Assembly (NCBI RefSeq): GCF_024723735.1
Contig: NZ_JANQDU010000002.1
Location: forward strand, 124,001-188,000
Length of the DNA stretch: 64,000 nt
Direction of reading: 5' to 3'
From: Frigidibacter sp. ROC022
GTDB lineage: Bacteria; Pseudomonadota; Alphaproteobacteria; Rhodobacterales; Rhodobacteraceae
Shown piece after piece: positions 34,152 to 42,661 of this stretch (positions are counted from its first letter, which is position 1; each line of letters begins with the position of its first letter). The translations under genes were made by a program, and so were the position numbers. Below the pieces are notes generated by a model. The model saw only the letters and a list, made by a program, of their open reading frames with translations. It did not search any database and was not told where the DNA came from.

Positions 34152-34704
34152 GGGCCTCCAGAACCTTCTGCATGGCCGCCACCTCGATGGTCACCTCGTG
34201 GCTTGCCGCTTCGCTGCAGGAGGCCGTCAACTCCGCCGCCATCGTTGCGGCCACCCGCGCCGGCCAGTTGACCCACGCATCGCGTTCCTCGCGCGCGAGC
34301 CGGAAGACCAGCGTCGTGGCGCGGTCGCGGTCGACGAGCTCTCCCTTCAGCTTCGCCAGCCGAATCCGCCGCTCCTGCGCCTTCAGCACCTCGTGCGCCG
34401 TCTTCGCCTGCAGGAAGGTCATGCCGCCGCCCGCTGCGGGGGCCGCGAGGCCCTGTTCCCTGAGCGTGTCGCCGACGGCCGACACCGCGGCTTCGGGCAC
34501 CGGCTTCAGCTTCTGCTCCTTCGGCGCCTTCCTGGTCTTCGACGGATCGGTCGCCTCCGCCCTGAGACGGTCGGAGGCCGCCGCGTCGATGCTGCCATCC
34601 TCGTGCAGAACAAGCCGGCCGGCGGCCTTGGCCTTCTGGATCGCACCGCGCGACAGCCCGACATGGGCGGCATACTGGCGCTCGCTCATGCCCCGCATCG
34701 CCAA
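34102..34704 (-). CDS. Terminase small subunit-like protein
   Basis: 200 residues. An N-terminal HTH (S-E-R-Q-Y-A-A-H-V-G-L-S-R-G-A-I-Q-K-A-K-A-A-G-R-L) is followed by a charged linker and a long helix (A-K-T-A-H-E-V-L-K-A-Q-E-R-R-I-R-L-A-K-L-K-G-E), as in Nu1-type small terminases that bind cos. It overlaps the large subunit by 50 bp. Confidence 0.8.
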   Translation of the reverse strand: MAMRGMSERQYAAHVGLSRGAIQKAKAAGRLVLHEDGSIDAAASDRLRAEATDPSKTRKAPKEQKLKPVPEAAVSAVGDTLREQGLAAPAAGGGMTFLQAKTAHEVLKAQERRIRLAKLKGELVDRDRATTLVFRLAREERDAWVNWPARVAATMAAELTASCSEAASHEVTIEVAAMQKVLEAHVRAHLEELAQPRIAL

Positions 34705-34812
34705 CCCAGATTATCATTCGAAATCATGTGTTTATCGAGTTGATAAGCGCCGCGCGTGGAGCGAACGTTCATCCCACGACGACGATGCAACTCGAGCCAA
34801 GGAGCCAAGACG

Positions 34813-35085
34813 ATGACCACGCGCCTGAACCCGATCACCACCCCGCGCTTTGAGGCCCGCGCCGAGAAAGCGCGCCGCAACCGGGAGGCGGCGCTGGCCG
34901 CCTTCATCGGCAAGAAGGCCGAGATCGACGAGATGCTCGCCCGCCTGCAGGCGCTCAGTGATGACCATTTCAACTGCCGCCCCGACGAGGTGGGCTGGGC
35001 GATGGTCGGCACCCTCGAACACTACGCAAGCCTCCTGAAGCGCATCACCGACAGCGCCTTCGGCGAGGGCGAGCACGCCCGCTGA
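34813..35085 (+). CDS. Small hypothetical protein
   Basis: 90 residues from the ATG at 34813 with AGGAG upstream. Basic N-terminus, then a long helix (K-A-R-R-N-R-E-A-A-L-A-A-F-I-G-K-K-A-E-I-D-E-M-L). It is the first of four plus-strand genes placed inside the minus-strand prophage, divergent from the terminase genes. No known domain. Confidence 0.65.
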   Translation: MTTRLNPITTPRFEARAEKARRNREAALAAFIGKKAEIDEMLARLQALSDDHFNCRPDEVGWAMVGTLEHYASLLKRITDSAFGEGEHAR

Positions 35086-35086
35086 T

Positions 35087-35127
35087 CTCCGGCATCGCCG
35101 GAGCTCCCGCCGCGCACCCTGCGCGGC
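35087..35127 (+). terminator. Two tandem hairpins after the 34813 gene
   Basis: CTCCGGC-ATC-GCCGGAG (35087-35103) and GCCGCGC-ACCCT-GCGCGGC (35109-35127) are perfect 7-bp stems, 5 bp apart, directly after the stop codon. No clear T-run follows, so they may be attenuators or RNA-stability stems instead of a classic terminator. Confidence 0.5.
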
Positions 35128-35181
35128 TTGGGGTCGTAGAAGGTGCCGCATGTCGCGGGCCTCGAACACGGAGACGATCCC

Positions 35182-35697
35182 ATGACACAGATCCAGCTTT
35201 CCGATGCCCAAGCCATCATCCTGTCTACCGCTTGTGCGCGCGAGGACGGGGCAATCTTCCCTGTCACCGCCAACCTCAAGGGCGGCGCTGTAGGCAATGT
35301 CTGCAAGAGCCTCCTGAAGCACGGGCTGATCGAGGAAATCCCGGCGACCGACCTCAACACCGTCTGGCGGCATGATGAGAAGCGTGGACCGATCACGCTG
35401 CGCGCCACCCCGCTGGCCTACCGCACCCTCGGGATGACGGACGAACAGGACGAGACACCGCCGACCGAGATGCCATCCGCGCCGGTCCAGCACCGAAAGG
35501 GCACCAAGCAGGCGCAGCTGATCGAAATGCTCCGCGCCGAGAGCGGCGCCACCATCGACGAGATCGTCGAAGCCACCGGCTGGAAACCCCACACCATTCG
35601 CGGGGCCATGTCCGGCGCGCTCAAGAAGAAGCTCGGCCTGACCATTACCTCCGAGAAGATCGAGGGGCGCGGGCGCGTCTACAGAATTCCTGGCTGA
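35182..35697 (+). CDS. DUF3489 family protein
   Basis: 171 residues from the ATG at 35182 with GGAGA upstream. The N-terminal part (L-S-D-A-Q-A-I-I-L-S-T-A-C) and the C-terminal winged-helix-like part (G-T-K-Q-A-Q-L-I-E-M-L, G-A-T-I-D-E-I-V-E-A-T-G-W-K-P-H-T-I-R-G) are DUF3489. A DNA-binding role is likely; the target is unknown. It is cargo next to the 34813 gene. Confidence 0.85.
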   Translation: MTQIQLSDAQAIILSTACAREDGAIFPVTANLKGGAVGNVCKSLLKHGLIEEIPATDLNTVWRHDEKRGPITLRATPLAYRTLGMTDEQDETPPTEMPSAPVQHRKGTKQAQLIEMLRAESGATIDEIVEATGWKPHTIRGAMSGALKKKLGLTITSEKIEGRGRVYRIPG

Positions 35698-35755
35698 TCC
35701 CCAGAAAGCTCGGGCCGTTCGGGCGTCCCTCGAGCGGCCCGCCTAGTTACACTAT

Positions 35756-35783
35756 TTTCACTTGTTTCGGTTATTTCACTTGT
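35756..35783. repeat. Direct repeat TTTCACTTGT x2 before the PIN/HTH operon
   Basis: TTTCACTTGT occurs at 35756-35765 and 35774-35783 (18-bp period) within an AT-rich region upstream of the antitoxin gene. Likely operator half-sites for the HTH antitoxin, by position only. Confidence 0.5.
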
Positions 35784-35841
35784 CGGAGGCAGCTTGCGTC
35801 GTTATCTACACCATTGAGACAACCCCTAGATGGAGGCCGAG

Positions 35842-36297
35842 ATGGACAACACCGCGGAAGTGATTGACCTGACACGCCGTCTTCCAACGCACGAAGAGAT
35901 TGCAAGTGCGGCGGAAGCCGCCACTGCCCTTGCGAACGCGCGCGCCGAGAACGGTGCGCTGGTGATCCACAGCGAGAACGGCGAGCCGGTGAGATTGGCC
36001 CCCGCCATCGCCGACCTGATGATCGATCTACTGGGTCACGTCGCGCGCGGCGACATGGTCACACTCGTTCCTACCGGCGCCATGCTCACAACTCAGCAAG
36101 CCGCAGACATCCTGAATGTGTCACGTCCATATCTGAGCAAGCTACTCAAGGAGGGCGAGATTCCGTTCATTCCGGTGGGCTCGCATCGGCGCGTGATGCA
36201 TGCCGATCTCATGGCTTACAAAGCGCGTCGTGATGCTGCACGGACAGCGGCGCTGGATGATCTCGCACGCTTGGGACAGGAGTTCGAAGCGTCTTGA
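35842..36297 (+). CDS. HTH (excisionase-type) antitoxin-like DNA-binding protein
   Basis: 151 residues from the ATG at 35842, 7 bp after GGAGG; the ATG at 35830 is less likely. The N-terminal half is acidic and helical. The C-terminal half has the MerR/excisionase HTH (L-T-T-Q-Q-A-A-D-I-L-N-V-S-R-P-Y-L-S-K-L-L, then I-P-F-I-P-V-G-S-H-R-R-V). This protein plus a PIN gene is a known toxin-antitoxin arrangement. The stop codon overlaps the PIN start. Confidence 0.85.
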   Translation: MDNTAEVIDLTRRLPTHEEIASAAEAATALANARAENGALVIHSENGEPVRLAPAIADLMIDLLGHVARGDMVTLVPTGAMLTTQQAADILNVSRPYLSKLLKEGEIPFIPVGSHRRVMHADLMAYKARRDAARTAALDDLARLGQEFEAS

Positions 36298-36872
36298 AGC
36301 ACGTCGCCGATCGCTTTGTCGTCATCCTTGATGCCAACGTCCTGTTTCCATTCCGGAAGCGGGACGTTCTCCTGCGCTTTTATCACGCCGGTCTGTTCCG
36401 CGGCCGGTGGACAGAACAAATCCTCGACGAGTGGACGCGGAACCTTCTCGAACAGAAACCACATCTCGAAGATAGCATCCGTTCGCAGCAACGCGCGATG
36501 CAGGTACACTTCGCGGAGGCGATCGTCACGGGGTACGAGCCACTGATCCCGGCGCTGAACCTGCCAGACCCGGATGACCGCCACGTTCTTGCCGCCGCCA
36601 TCCAATGCGGCGCACAACACATTGTGACCGAGAACCTGGCCGACTTTCCTGCGGACCTCCTCGAGCAATTCGAAATTGAAGCGATTGACGCCGACGAATT
36701 TCTCTCGCGAACATTTGATCTCTATCCGTCAGAAGCACTCGCTGTGCTCCGGAGCTTGCGGGAACTCTACGACAACCCGCCCTTTTCACCGCCCGAATTC
36801 ATCCTCGATCTGACGGCGAAGGGCCTTCCGAAACTCGCCGCGCGAGTACGTGAACACCGCGACTTCATCTGA
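36294..36872 (+). CDS. PIN-domain ribonuclease toxin (VapC-like)
   Basis: 192 residues from a TTG at 36294 that overlaps the antitoxin stop. PIN signatures: V-I-L-D-A-N-V-L (Asp13), W-T-E-Q-I-L-D-E-W (Glu41/46), D-P-D-D-R-H-V-L-A-A-A (Asp95) and T-E-N-L-A-D-F-P (Asp117). These coordinate metal for RNA cleavage. With the HTH partner it forms a type II toxin-antitoxin unit that could stabilise the element. Confidence 0.88.
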   Translation: MKHVADRFVVILDANVLFPFRKRDVLLRFYHAGLFRGRWTEQILDEWTRNLLEQKPHLEDSIRSQQRAMQVHFAEAIVTGYEPLIPALNLPDPDDRHVLAAAIQCGAQHIVTENLADFPADLLEQFEIEAIDADEFLSRTFDLYPSEALAVLRSLRELYDNPPFSPPEFILDLTAKGLPKLAARVREHRDFI

Positions 36873-37094
36873 CTATGAACGGATCGCACCCTTAGCGCCT
36901 CGAACAGCCGCCTCAGAGCGAAGGAACGCGCGACGCTCACCACCGTGAACCGCGCCGATCTTCAGGTTCTGCGCCAGCGTCGTGTGCAGCCCAAAGACCG
37001 GGAAGATCAGGATCTGCGTCGCAACGGCGACACCGTAGCCCACCGCCACGTTGACGACAGCCTCAACCAGCGACATGGCACGGCTCTGCTTCAT
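36873..37094 (-). pseudogene. DUF7220 small membrane protein, frameshifted
   Basis: 73 codons from the ATG at 37094, overlapping the methylase stop. The first 50 residues (M-K-Q-S-R-A-M-S-L-V-E-A-V-V-N-V-A-V-G-Y) are DUF7220 with a membrane segment. After I-G-A-V the frame becomes unlike the family, while another frame reads F-T-V-V-S-V-A-R-S-F-A-L-R-R-L-F-E-A, the expected family end. About two bases are missing near 36948-36953. Confidence 0.75.
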
Positions 37095-38422
37095 GCCGCG
37101 GCTTCCTTGTCTGCCGGTGACAGATCGAGCCTTTCGGCTTTCACCTCGGCGAAGGTTCGACCGTCGCCATCCAGGATCGCGTTCTTTCCCGTCTCGGCCT
37201 GCCAGCGCTCCACGGCGACATCGACATAGGCCGGGCTGATCTCCATCGCGTAGACGCGACGACCGTTCGCCTCGCCCGCCATGATCTGCGAGCCGGAGCC
37301 GGAGAACGGCTCGTAGCAGAGCCCGCCGCGGGCGACGTGCTGGCGCATCGGGATGCCAAAGGCGTCGAGCGGTTTCGGCGTCGGATGATCCGGGCGTTCG
37401 TCCTTGGCGAAGGACGGCATCTCCCAGGTCGAGGGCAGCGTTTCCTCTGCCACCTTTGGCGGGCGGTGCGGCCGGCGCCAGCCCATGAAGCAGGGCTCGT
37501 GCTTCCAGAGGTAGTGCGAGCGGGTCAGAACACCGCGGTCCTTCACCCAGATGATCTGCTGGTGCACGAAGGCGCCCGCCCTTTCCCAGCACTCTTCCAG
37601 CATCGCCTGGCGGCGCGAGGCGTGCCAGCAGTACCAGGCCGCGTCCTCGGTGATCGCCTCGGCCACGGCGGCGGCGATGAAACCGTCGTAGAGCTCGGCT
37701 CCCTGCGAACTGTCGTCCCAGGTGGTACCGTAGGAGGCCGACCAGTCCTTGTTCCGGGTCGGATGGTTCGAGCCGTCGTAGTCTACGAGATACGGCGGGT
37801 CGGTGGCGAACAGCACGGCGCGCTCGCCATTCATCAGCCGGCGGACATCCTCGTGGTTGGTGGCGTCGCCGCAGAGCAGCCGGTGATCGCCGAGGAGCCA
37901 GAGATCTCCCGTGCGCGATGCCGGGTTGCGCGGCGGCTCGGGGATGGTCACCGGCGGCACGGAGCCCCCGGTGCCACCTCCATCTTCACCGTCCCCGTCC
38001 AGATCGAGCGCCAGCAGCTTGTCGAGTTCGCCATCGGAGAAGCCGACCAGCGACAGGTCGAAATCCTCGGCCAGCAGGTCCTGCAGTTCCGACGAGAGCA
38101 GCGCCTCGTCCCAGCTGCCGAGTTCCGTCAGCTTGTTGTCCGCGATGCGGTAGGCCCGCCGCTGCGCCTCGGTCAGATGCCCCAGCACGATCACCGGCGC
38201 CTCGGTCAGCCCGAGCTGCGTCGCGGCCAGCACCCGGCCGTGGCCCGCGATCAGCTCCCCGTCGTCCGCGACGAGGCACGGCACGGTCCAGCCGAACTCG
38301 GCCATGCTGGCGGCGATCTTCGCGACCTGGTCGGCCCCGTGCACCTTCGCGTTCTTCGCGTAGAGCTGGAGCTTGGTCAGGGGCCACATCTCGACCTTAT
38401 CGGGGGCGAAGGTCAGCGTCAT
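37091..38422 (-). CDS. ParB-domain/N6- or N4-DNA methyltransferase fusion
   Basis: 443 residues from the ATG at 38422. An N-terminal ParB-like nuclease domain (N-A-K-V-H-G-A-D-Q-V-A-K-I, G-E-L-I-A-G-H-G-R-V-L-A-A) is followed by an acidic linker and a beta-class methyltransferase with D-P-P-Y (T-D-P-P-Y-L-V-D-Y) before the SAM motif F-S-G-S-G-S-Q. Such fused enzymes are common in phages; they methylate phage DNA to evade restriction. The target sequence is unknown. Confidence 0.92.
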   Translation of the reverse strand: MTLTFAPDKVEMWPLTKLQLYAKNAKVHGADQVAKIAASMAEFGWTVPCLVADDGELIAGHGRVLAATQLGLTEAPVIVLGHLTEAQRRAYRIADNKLTELGSWDEALLSSELQDLLAEDFDLSLVGFSDGELDKLLALDLDGDGEDGGGTGGSVPPVTIPEPPRNPASRTGDLWLLGDHRLLCGDATNHEDVRRLMNGERAVLFATDPPYLVDYDGSNHPTRNKDWSASYGTTWDDSSQGAELYDGFIAAAVAEAITEDAAWYCWHASRRQAMLEECWERAGAFVHQQIIWVKDRGVLTRSHYLWKHEPCFMGWRRPHRPPKVAEETLPSTWEMPSFAKDERPDHPTPKPLDAFGIPMRQHVARGGLCYEPFSGSGSQIMAGEANGRRVYAMEISPAYVDVAVERWQAETGKNAILDGDGRTFAEVKAERLDLSPADKEAAA

Positions 38423-38840
38423 GAACGAGCGTTCCGTGAGTGGTGGATGCCAGCTGGACTCCGGACACCGGATTCCGCGCTGGACTCCAGGCGGGGTCCA
38501 GCGGCATCCAGGGCATCCGGCCAGAGGGCCAGTGTTTATTGGGGTTTGCGTGCGGCTCGGGTGGATCCGGATTCCGGGTGGCTTCCCAAAAATTCGGCCC
38601 TGTCGCTGGCGAAATCCCGAGCCAAGCCCGCCAGCATACATATCCGCCAGGAAGGAACCATTGAATTCAAAGGGTTGGCGAGATGGACCCCGGCTGGACC
38701 CCACGGTGGACTCTGGAAGCCGGCGCCTCGGTCCGTCCCGCACGCGCCTCTCCCGAGCTTATCCGATTTCTAGCCCGGGAGAGGCCTTTCTGTCCCGTCG
38801 AAAAGTGTCCGCCGCACATCTTTCCCTGTGGCGCGCAGGG
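38423..38840. other. Non-coding region with GCTGGACYCC repeats
   Basis: 418 bp without a convincing gene. GCTGGACTCC at 38453 and 38479, its inverted form at 38493-38502, GATGGACCCC at 38682 and GCTGGACCCC at 38693 form two clusters. Repeats of this kind may be iterons for replication initiation or operators in front of the methylase gene. Confidence 0.5.
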
Positions 38841-39269
38841 TTACGCACCACGGGCCAGTTCGATCACGCGCCGTTTCGAAAGGTTGCGGTTGAACCAACG
38901 CCGGTTGAGCTTCAGCGAGATGACGCAGAGCCCGTAAAGCCAGTGCTGATGGGCGGCCGAGCGTTGCAGCCCGACGGTCCAGCAGATGGTCTTCCAGCGC
39001 TCGCCATGGGCGCGCATCCAGACGATCTTGCCATCGACGGGATCAAGGCAGGCGGTCCAGGTCAGCGTCTCTTCCATCCGGCTGATCGCCTGCGGCGAGG
39101 GCAGCACACGCATGGGCTTCGGCTTCTGCCCCACCTTGTCGGCGAAGGAGTGGATGACCTCAGGCCATGTGCTGAAATAGCCCTGCCGTCGCGGCTCGGG
39201 CAGGCGCTTGAGCACGAAGGCCGCCTCGGCCAGGCGGGCCTCGACAAGGGAGGGTGTCCACTTATTCAT
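38841..39269 (-). CDS. DUF6362 phage protein
   Basis: 142 residues from the ATG at 39269. M-N-K-W-T-P-S-L-V-E-A-R-L-A-E-A-A, L-P-E-P-R-R-Q-G-Y-F-S-T-W-P-E-V and S-R-M-E-E-T-L-T-W are the DUF6362 pattern; the C-terminal part looks like an HTH (W-T-V-G-L-Q-R-S-A-A-H-Q-H-W). Possibly a late-gene regulator. Function unknown. Confidence 0.85.
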   Translation of the reverse strand: MNKWTPSLVEARLAEAAFVLKRLPEPRRQGYFSTWPEVIHSFADKVGQKPKPMRVLPSPQAISRMEETLTWTACLDPVDGKIVWMRAHGERWKTICWTVGLQRSAAHQHWLYGLCVISLKLNRRWFNRNLSKRRVIELARGA

Positions 39270-39462
39270 GGCACCCTCCATCGTCGGCAGCACGCGGTCC
39301 GTAGAGCCGTTCGCCCAACTGGCGAACGAGCTCCCGTTCAGGCCAGGTCAGCCGGTCATCATCCACCGACACCGCCAGCACTCCCTGCTCCTGCCAACCC
39401 TCGCGCTTCACCTGCTCGGGGTCGCGACGACGGCCGCCGTAGCCCTTGGGATGCCACCTCAT
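39262..39462 (-). CDS. Small hypothetical phage protein
   Basis: 66 residues from the ATG at 39462, overlapping the RuvC-like stop codon (ATGA). Basic N-terminus (M-R-W-H-P-K-G-Y-G-G-R-R-R-D), acidic C-terminus. Tight overlaps on both sides support it as real. No family recognised. Confidence 0.65.
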   Translation of the reverse strand: MRWHPKGYGGRRRDPEQVKREGWQEQGVLAVSVDDDRLTWPERELVRQLGERLYGPRAADDGGCHE

Positions 39463-39980
39463 GCGACACCTCCATTCGTCTCGATCGCCCAAACGACGAT
39501 CGCGATGGCATCGGCCTCGTTATCGTCGGCGGGGCTGAAGCCGCGGGCGCGCGCGGACGCGATCATCGCCTCCTTCGGCGCGTTTCCCTTGCCGGTGGCA
39601 TGCCGCTTGATCGTGCCGACGGGAACGCCCTCGTAAGGCACGCCGCGCAGTTCCGCCCACGCGGTCAGCGTGGCCATGAGGCCGCCGTAGACGTGGGCCG
39701 CATCGGTTCCGGCATGGCGGCGCACCTCTTCGAACCAGATGGCGGCGATTGGACCGGACAAGCGGTCGATCTCGGTGAGCCAGTTGGTGAAGCGCAGGTA
39801 CCGCATGCCGCCGCCGTCATAGCGGCCCGGCCTGAAGCTCGCGGTGCCGCTGGTGATCAACCCGTCCGGAGCGCGCAGCGCCCAGCCGGTGCTGGTGCCG
39901 AGATCAAGCGCGAGAATGCAGCGGTCGAGAGTGCCGGCGACCTTGGAAGGCGCCGGGGCGATGTGTGGGGAGCGGTCCAT
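39459..39980 (-). CDS. RuvC-like Holliday-junction resolvase
   Basis: 173 residues from the ATG at 39980 with AGGAGG. RNase H fold: I-L-A-L-D-L-G-T-S-T-G-W-A (first Asp), W-F-E-E-V-R-R (Glu) and D-D-N-E-A-D-A-I-A (last Asp residues). Phage enzymes of this type cut branched DNA before packaging. It opens the operon running to DUF6362 and probably has its own promoter upstream. Confidence 0.9.
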   Translation of the reverse strand: MDRSPHIAPAPSKVAGTLDRCILALDLGTSTGWALRAPDGLITSGTASFRPGRYDGGGMRYLRFTNWLTEIDRLSGPIAAIWFEEVRRHAGTDAAHVYGGLMATLTAWAELRGVPYEGVPVGTIKRHATGKGNAPKEAMIASARARGFSPADDNEADAIAIVVWAIETNGGVA

Positions 39981-40375
39981 GACGACCTCCTCTTCGAGTG
40001 ATCGGCCGAGGCCCACGCCTGCCTGGATCGAGGGGCAGAACGCGCGCCCGGACCGGGATCGCGAGATCGGGTCAGAGGCATGGTCGGGGCGTGGTGAGCG
40101 CCCAAGGATTTCTTCAACGGCTTCAGTCCCTCCACTTGAAGGAAGTGGGGCTGCAAGCCATTGGAAGATATACAAGAATCATCTTCTTTCCATATTTCAG
40201 TTTTTTCAATGGGTATGTGTGTCATGCTCCCCTTTCCCGCGCGCGCGAGGGTCTTTGCGTGAAATATTGAAAGAAGTCTCCCCGCGCCGGATTTCCGTTT
40301 CAATACCGAGGCTTGGACGTGGCCTTCCTTCAAATGAAGGATGGCGGCCGTTGAAGGAAGCATTGCACAGGCACC
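39981..40375. other. Non-coding region with TTGAAGGAAG repeats and AT-rich promoter zone
   Basis: 395 bp without a gene. TTGAAGGAAG occurs at 40136 and 40351, and in reverse at 40324-40333, where it overlaps a palindrome (CCTTC-AAAT-GAAGG). The part 40170-40290 is AT-rich and likely contains the minus-strand promoter for the RuvC-like gene. Confidence 0.5.
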
Positions 40376-42661
40376 TCACCGCAGCGCCCGGAAGCGCATG
40401 GCCTTCCGCCCCCCGGTCTCCTGCTCGAACGTGACAATGTCGCCGCTCTCGACCAGCGTGAGCAGGATGTCGTCACGGTCGCGCGCCCGAAGCCATTGCG
40501 AGGCACGGGTGAGCTCGGACTTCGTCAACCCTGCCGAACCGGCCTTGCGGATGATCTCGCGCAGGCGTTTCAGATGCGCTTCTGTCTCGGTATCGGCAAC
40601 ATGGCGCTCGACGGCGTCGATGGTGCGCCGTGCGAAGTGGCGCACGAAGTCGATGGCCCAGACGGCCTCCTCAATCCGGATGACGGGCTGAACCGGGTCC
40701 CTTCCCACGGCCAGGACAAGCGCGACCTTGGCCGCGTTCTCCGCGATCCGGGCAAGGATCGGCGTCTGGAACGTGCCCGCCGCAGCCCTGAGCTCTGCGG
40801 TGGTCTCCTCGCCGAGAGCATCGAAGCGCGCCTGCGCCGCATCGTCCATCGGCACAGTCATCGGATCCACGGCGGTCTCGGGTCCGGAGGTCCGACCGGC
40901 CAGGTTGCCGCTGGCCCGGCCACCACCTTCTGCGAGCCGCTGCAGCCCCTCGATCAGTCCGGGCGGCGACCGGCGCAATCCGACGGACCGGTTCTCGTCC
41001 GGATAGTCGTCGTCCGTCACGAGGATGATGAACCGGGCCAGCGAGCCATCCACCACATTGGCCCCCTGCAGCGACCCCCAGAAATGCAGCGGCGTCGTCG
41101 TACCGTAAACGCACAGGCAGGGCTGGACGATGTCGCGCCGCTCATTCGAGCCATCACGGTTGGCGTATTCCGCGCCGAGAAACACCCCGCTCGCCGCGCT
41201 GTAAAGCTCGGTCATGTTGTCGAGAATCTCGGTCACATGGCGTGGGCTGCGCTTCCGGTCGGCCGCCGCCGAAAGGAACATCCCGAACTCGTCGATCTGG
41301 AACAGGATCGCGGGTTGGCGGTGGAGCGCGGTCAGGAGCCCCGCGCCCGAGGCGATCTTGTTGCCGCCCAGATGATGCGCGAGCCCGGCTTCGAAGAAGA
41401 GACGGTTCACCACCTCGCGGGCGTGGTTCTTGCCCGAGCCGCTATCGGCGATGCCGACGATGTAGAGGTTGGTGCGCAGGTCGGTCTCCGTTCGGTAGCG
41501 CCGCCCCATCAGCGCGCCGAGGGCACAGAGGCTGGCGCCCACCGCGAGAAGCGGTTGCGGTCGGCGCGCCGTGTCGATCATGTGGCGGGCGAGATCGCCC
41601 ACGAGCCCGTTCGGGATCGTCAGGGTGAAGGACGACGCGGGTGCGAGGATTGGCGCCGCGGTCCCAGGCCGCGCCAGCCGCGCGAGAAGGCCGGCTGCGG
41701 GATGCGCGTCGCCCTCGCTGACCCTCTGACTGCCGTCGAGCAGCAGGTCCGGATCGGGGCGCCAGCCCTTCTCCATGGCAAGGTGATAGATCGTGCCGGC
41801 GCCGATCCGCTCCGGCTTGAAACTCGCCCAGGCCTTCGCCGTCGCGGCCGGATCGTTCTTGGCCGCCTGCGCCGACCAGTCGGCAAAGAGCGGCGCGCCC
41901 GCATCGCCGAGCGCCCCCTTCAGCGCCATGCCGATGCGCACCCAGCTATCGTAGTCGAGCTCGGCGTTGGGCAGCCAGGCGAGCGCGCTGCGGATCGCGG
42001 CCAGCGTGCCGGCCTGGGCGTGCCCCGGCAGACACGGGCTCCCGGCTCCGTTTGCCCCGTTGGCGCCGAGGCTCTTAGGACGCAGCTCGGGCGGGATCAG
42101 CGCCAGTGCTTCGTCGAGGAAGGCCGCTGCCTGTTCAGCGTCGATCTCGGGCAGGCTCTCGATGTCGAGATCCGCGAGCCCTTCATCGGGCCAGGCATAG
42201 GGCCGGCCGGTGTCGGGATGCTCGGCATAGGCCACGAACTGCTGCCCGAGGCAGAGCATCTCGAGCGGCGCGCGCCGGATACCGGCGAAAGGCTCGGTTG
42301 CGCGGTAGACCAGCAGCCGTTTCGGCTGCTTGCCAATCCTGAGTGCAGGCGTGTCGCCAAGCCGCTCGCGCGCCAGCCGCTCAATGCGAAGGGCCAGTTC
42401 GCCATCCTCGGCGATATCGATGTCGAGCGCGGCGACCGCACCGCCGACGATTCCGACGCCGCAGCCGGGCCAGGTCGACCAGGTTGCGACCTCGATCTCG
42501 GTCGTGGCGCGAGTCGCGTGCCGGTTCCACTGCGGGTAGTCGTGCCAGGCCGCGCGCGCGAACTGGCCGGGTTTCTTTGTGCCGGGCGCGATCGGCAGGA
42601 TCGCGTAGCCATTGTTCACGAGGCGCGCGCCGACGCGCGCCATCCACGAGGTGTCCGCCAT
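40376..42661 (-). CDS. Primase-polymerase / SF3-type helicase replication protein (DUF3987-like)
   Basis: 761 residues. An N-terminal prim-pol domain (G-Y-A-I-L-P-I-A-P-G-T-K-K-P; catalytic A-L-D-I-D-I-A, about 80) is followed by a PriCT-like segment (L-D-Y-D-S-W-V-R-I-G-M-A-L-K-G) and an ATPase domain with G-I-A-D-S-G-S-G-K-N-H (about 405) and F-Q-I-D-E-F-G. A winged-helix tail ends it. It is the main replication protein of the prophage. Confidence 0.9.
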   Translation of the reverse strand: MADTSWMARVGARLVNNGYAILPIAPGTKKPGQFARAAWHDYPQWNRHATRATTEIEVATWSTWPGCGVGIVGGAVAALDIDIAEDGELALRIERLARERLGDTPALRIGKQPKRLLVYRATEPFAGIRRAPLEMLCLGQQFVAYAEHPDTGRPYAWPDEGLADLDIESLPEIDAEQAAAFLDEALALIPPELRPKSLGANGANGAGSPCLPGHAQAGTLAAIRSALAWLPNAELDYDSWVRIGMALKGALGDAGAPLFADWSAQAAKNDPAATAKAWASFKPERIGAGTIYHLAMEKGWRPDPDLLLDGSQRVSEGDAHPAAGLLARLARPGTAAPILAPASSFTLTIPNGLVGDLARHMIDTARRPQPLLAVGASLCALGALMGRRYRTETDLRTNLYIVGIADSGSGKNHAREVVNRLFFEAGLAHHLGGNKIASGAGLLTALHRQPAILFQIDEFGMFLSAAADRKRSPRHVTEILDNMTELYSAASGVFLGAEYANRDGSNERRDIVQPCLCVYGTTTPLHFWGSLQGANVVDGSLARFIILVTDDDYPDENRSVGLRRSPPGLIEGLQRLAEGGGRASGNLAGRTSGPETAVDPMTVPMDDAAQARFDALGEETTAELRAAAGTFQTPILARIAENAAKVALVLAVGRDPVQPVIRIEEAVWAIDFVRHFARRTIDAVERHVADTETEAHLKRLREIIRKAGSAGLTKSELTRASQWLRARDRDDILLTLVESGDIVTFEQETGGRKAMRFRALR

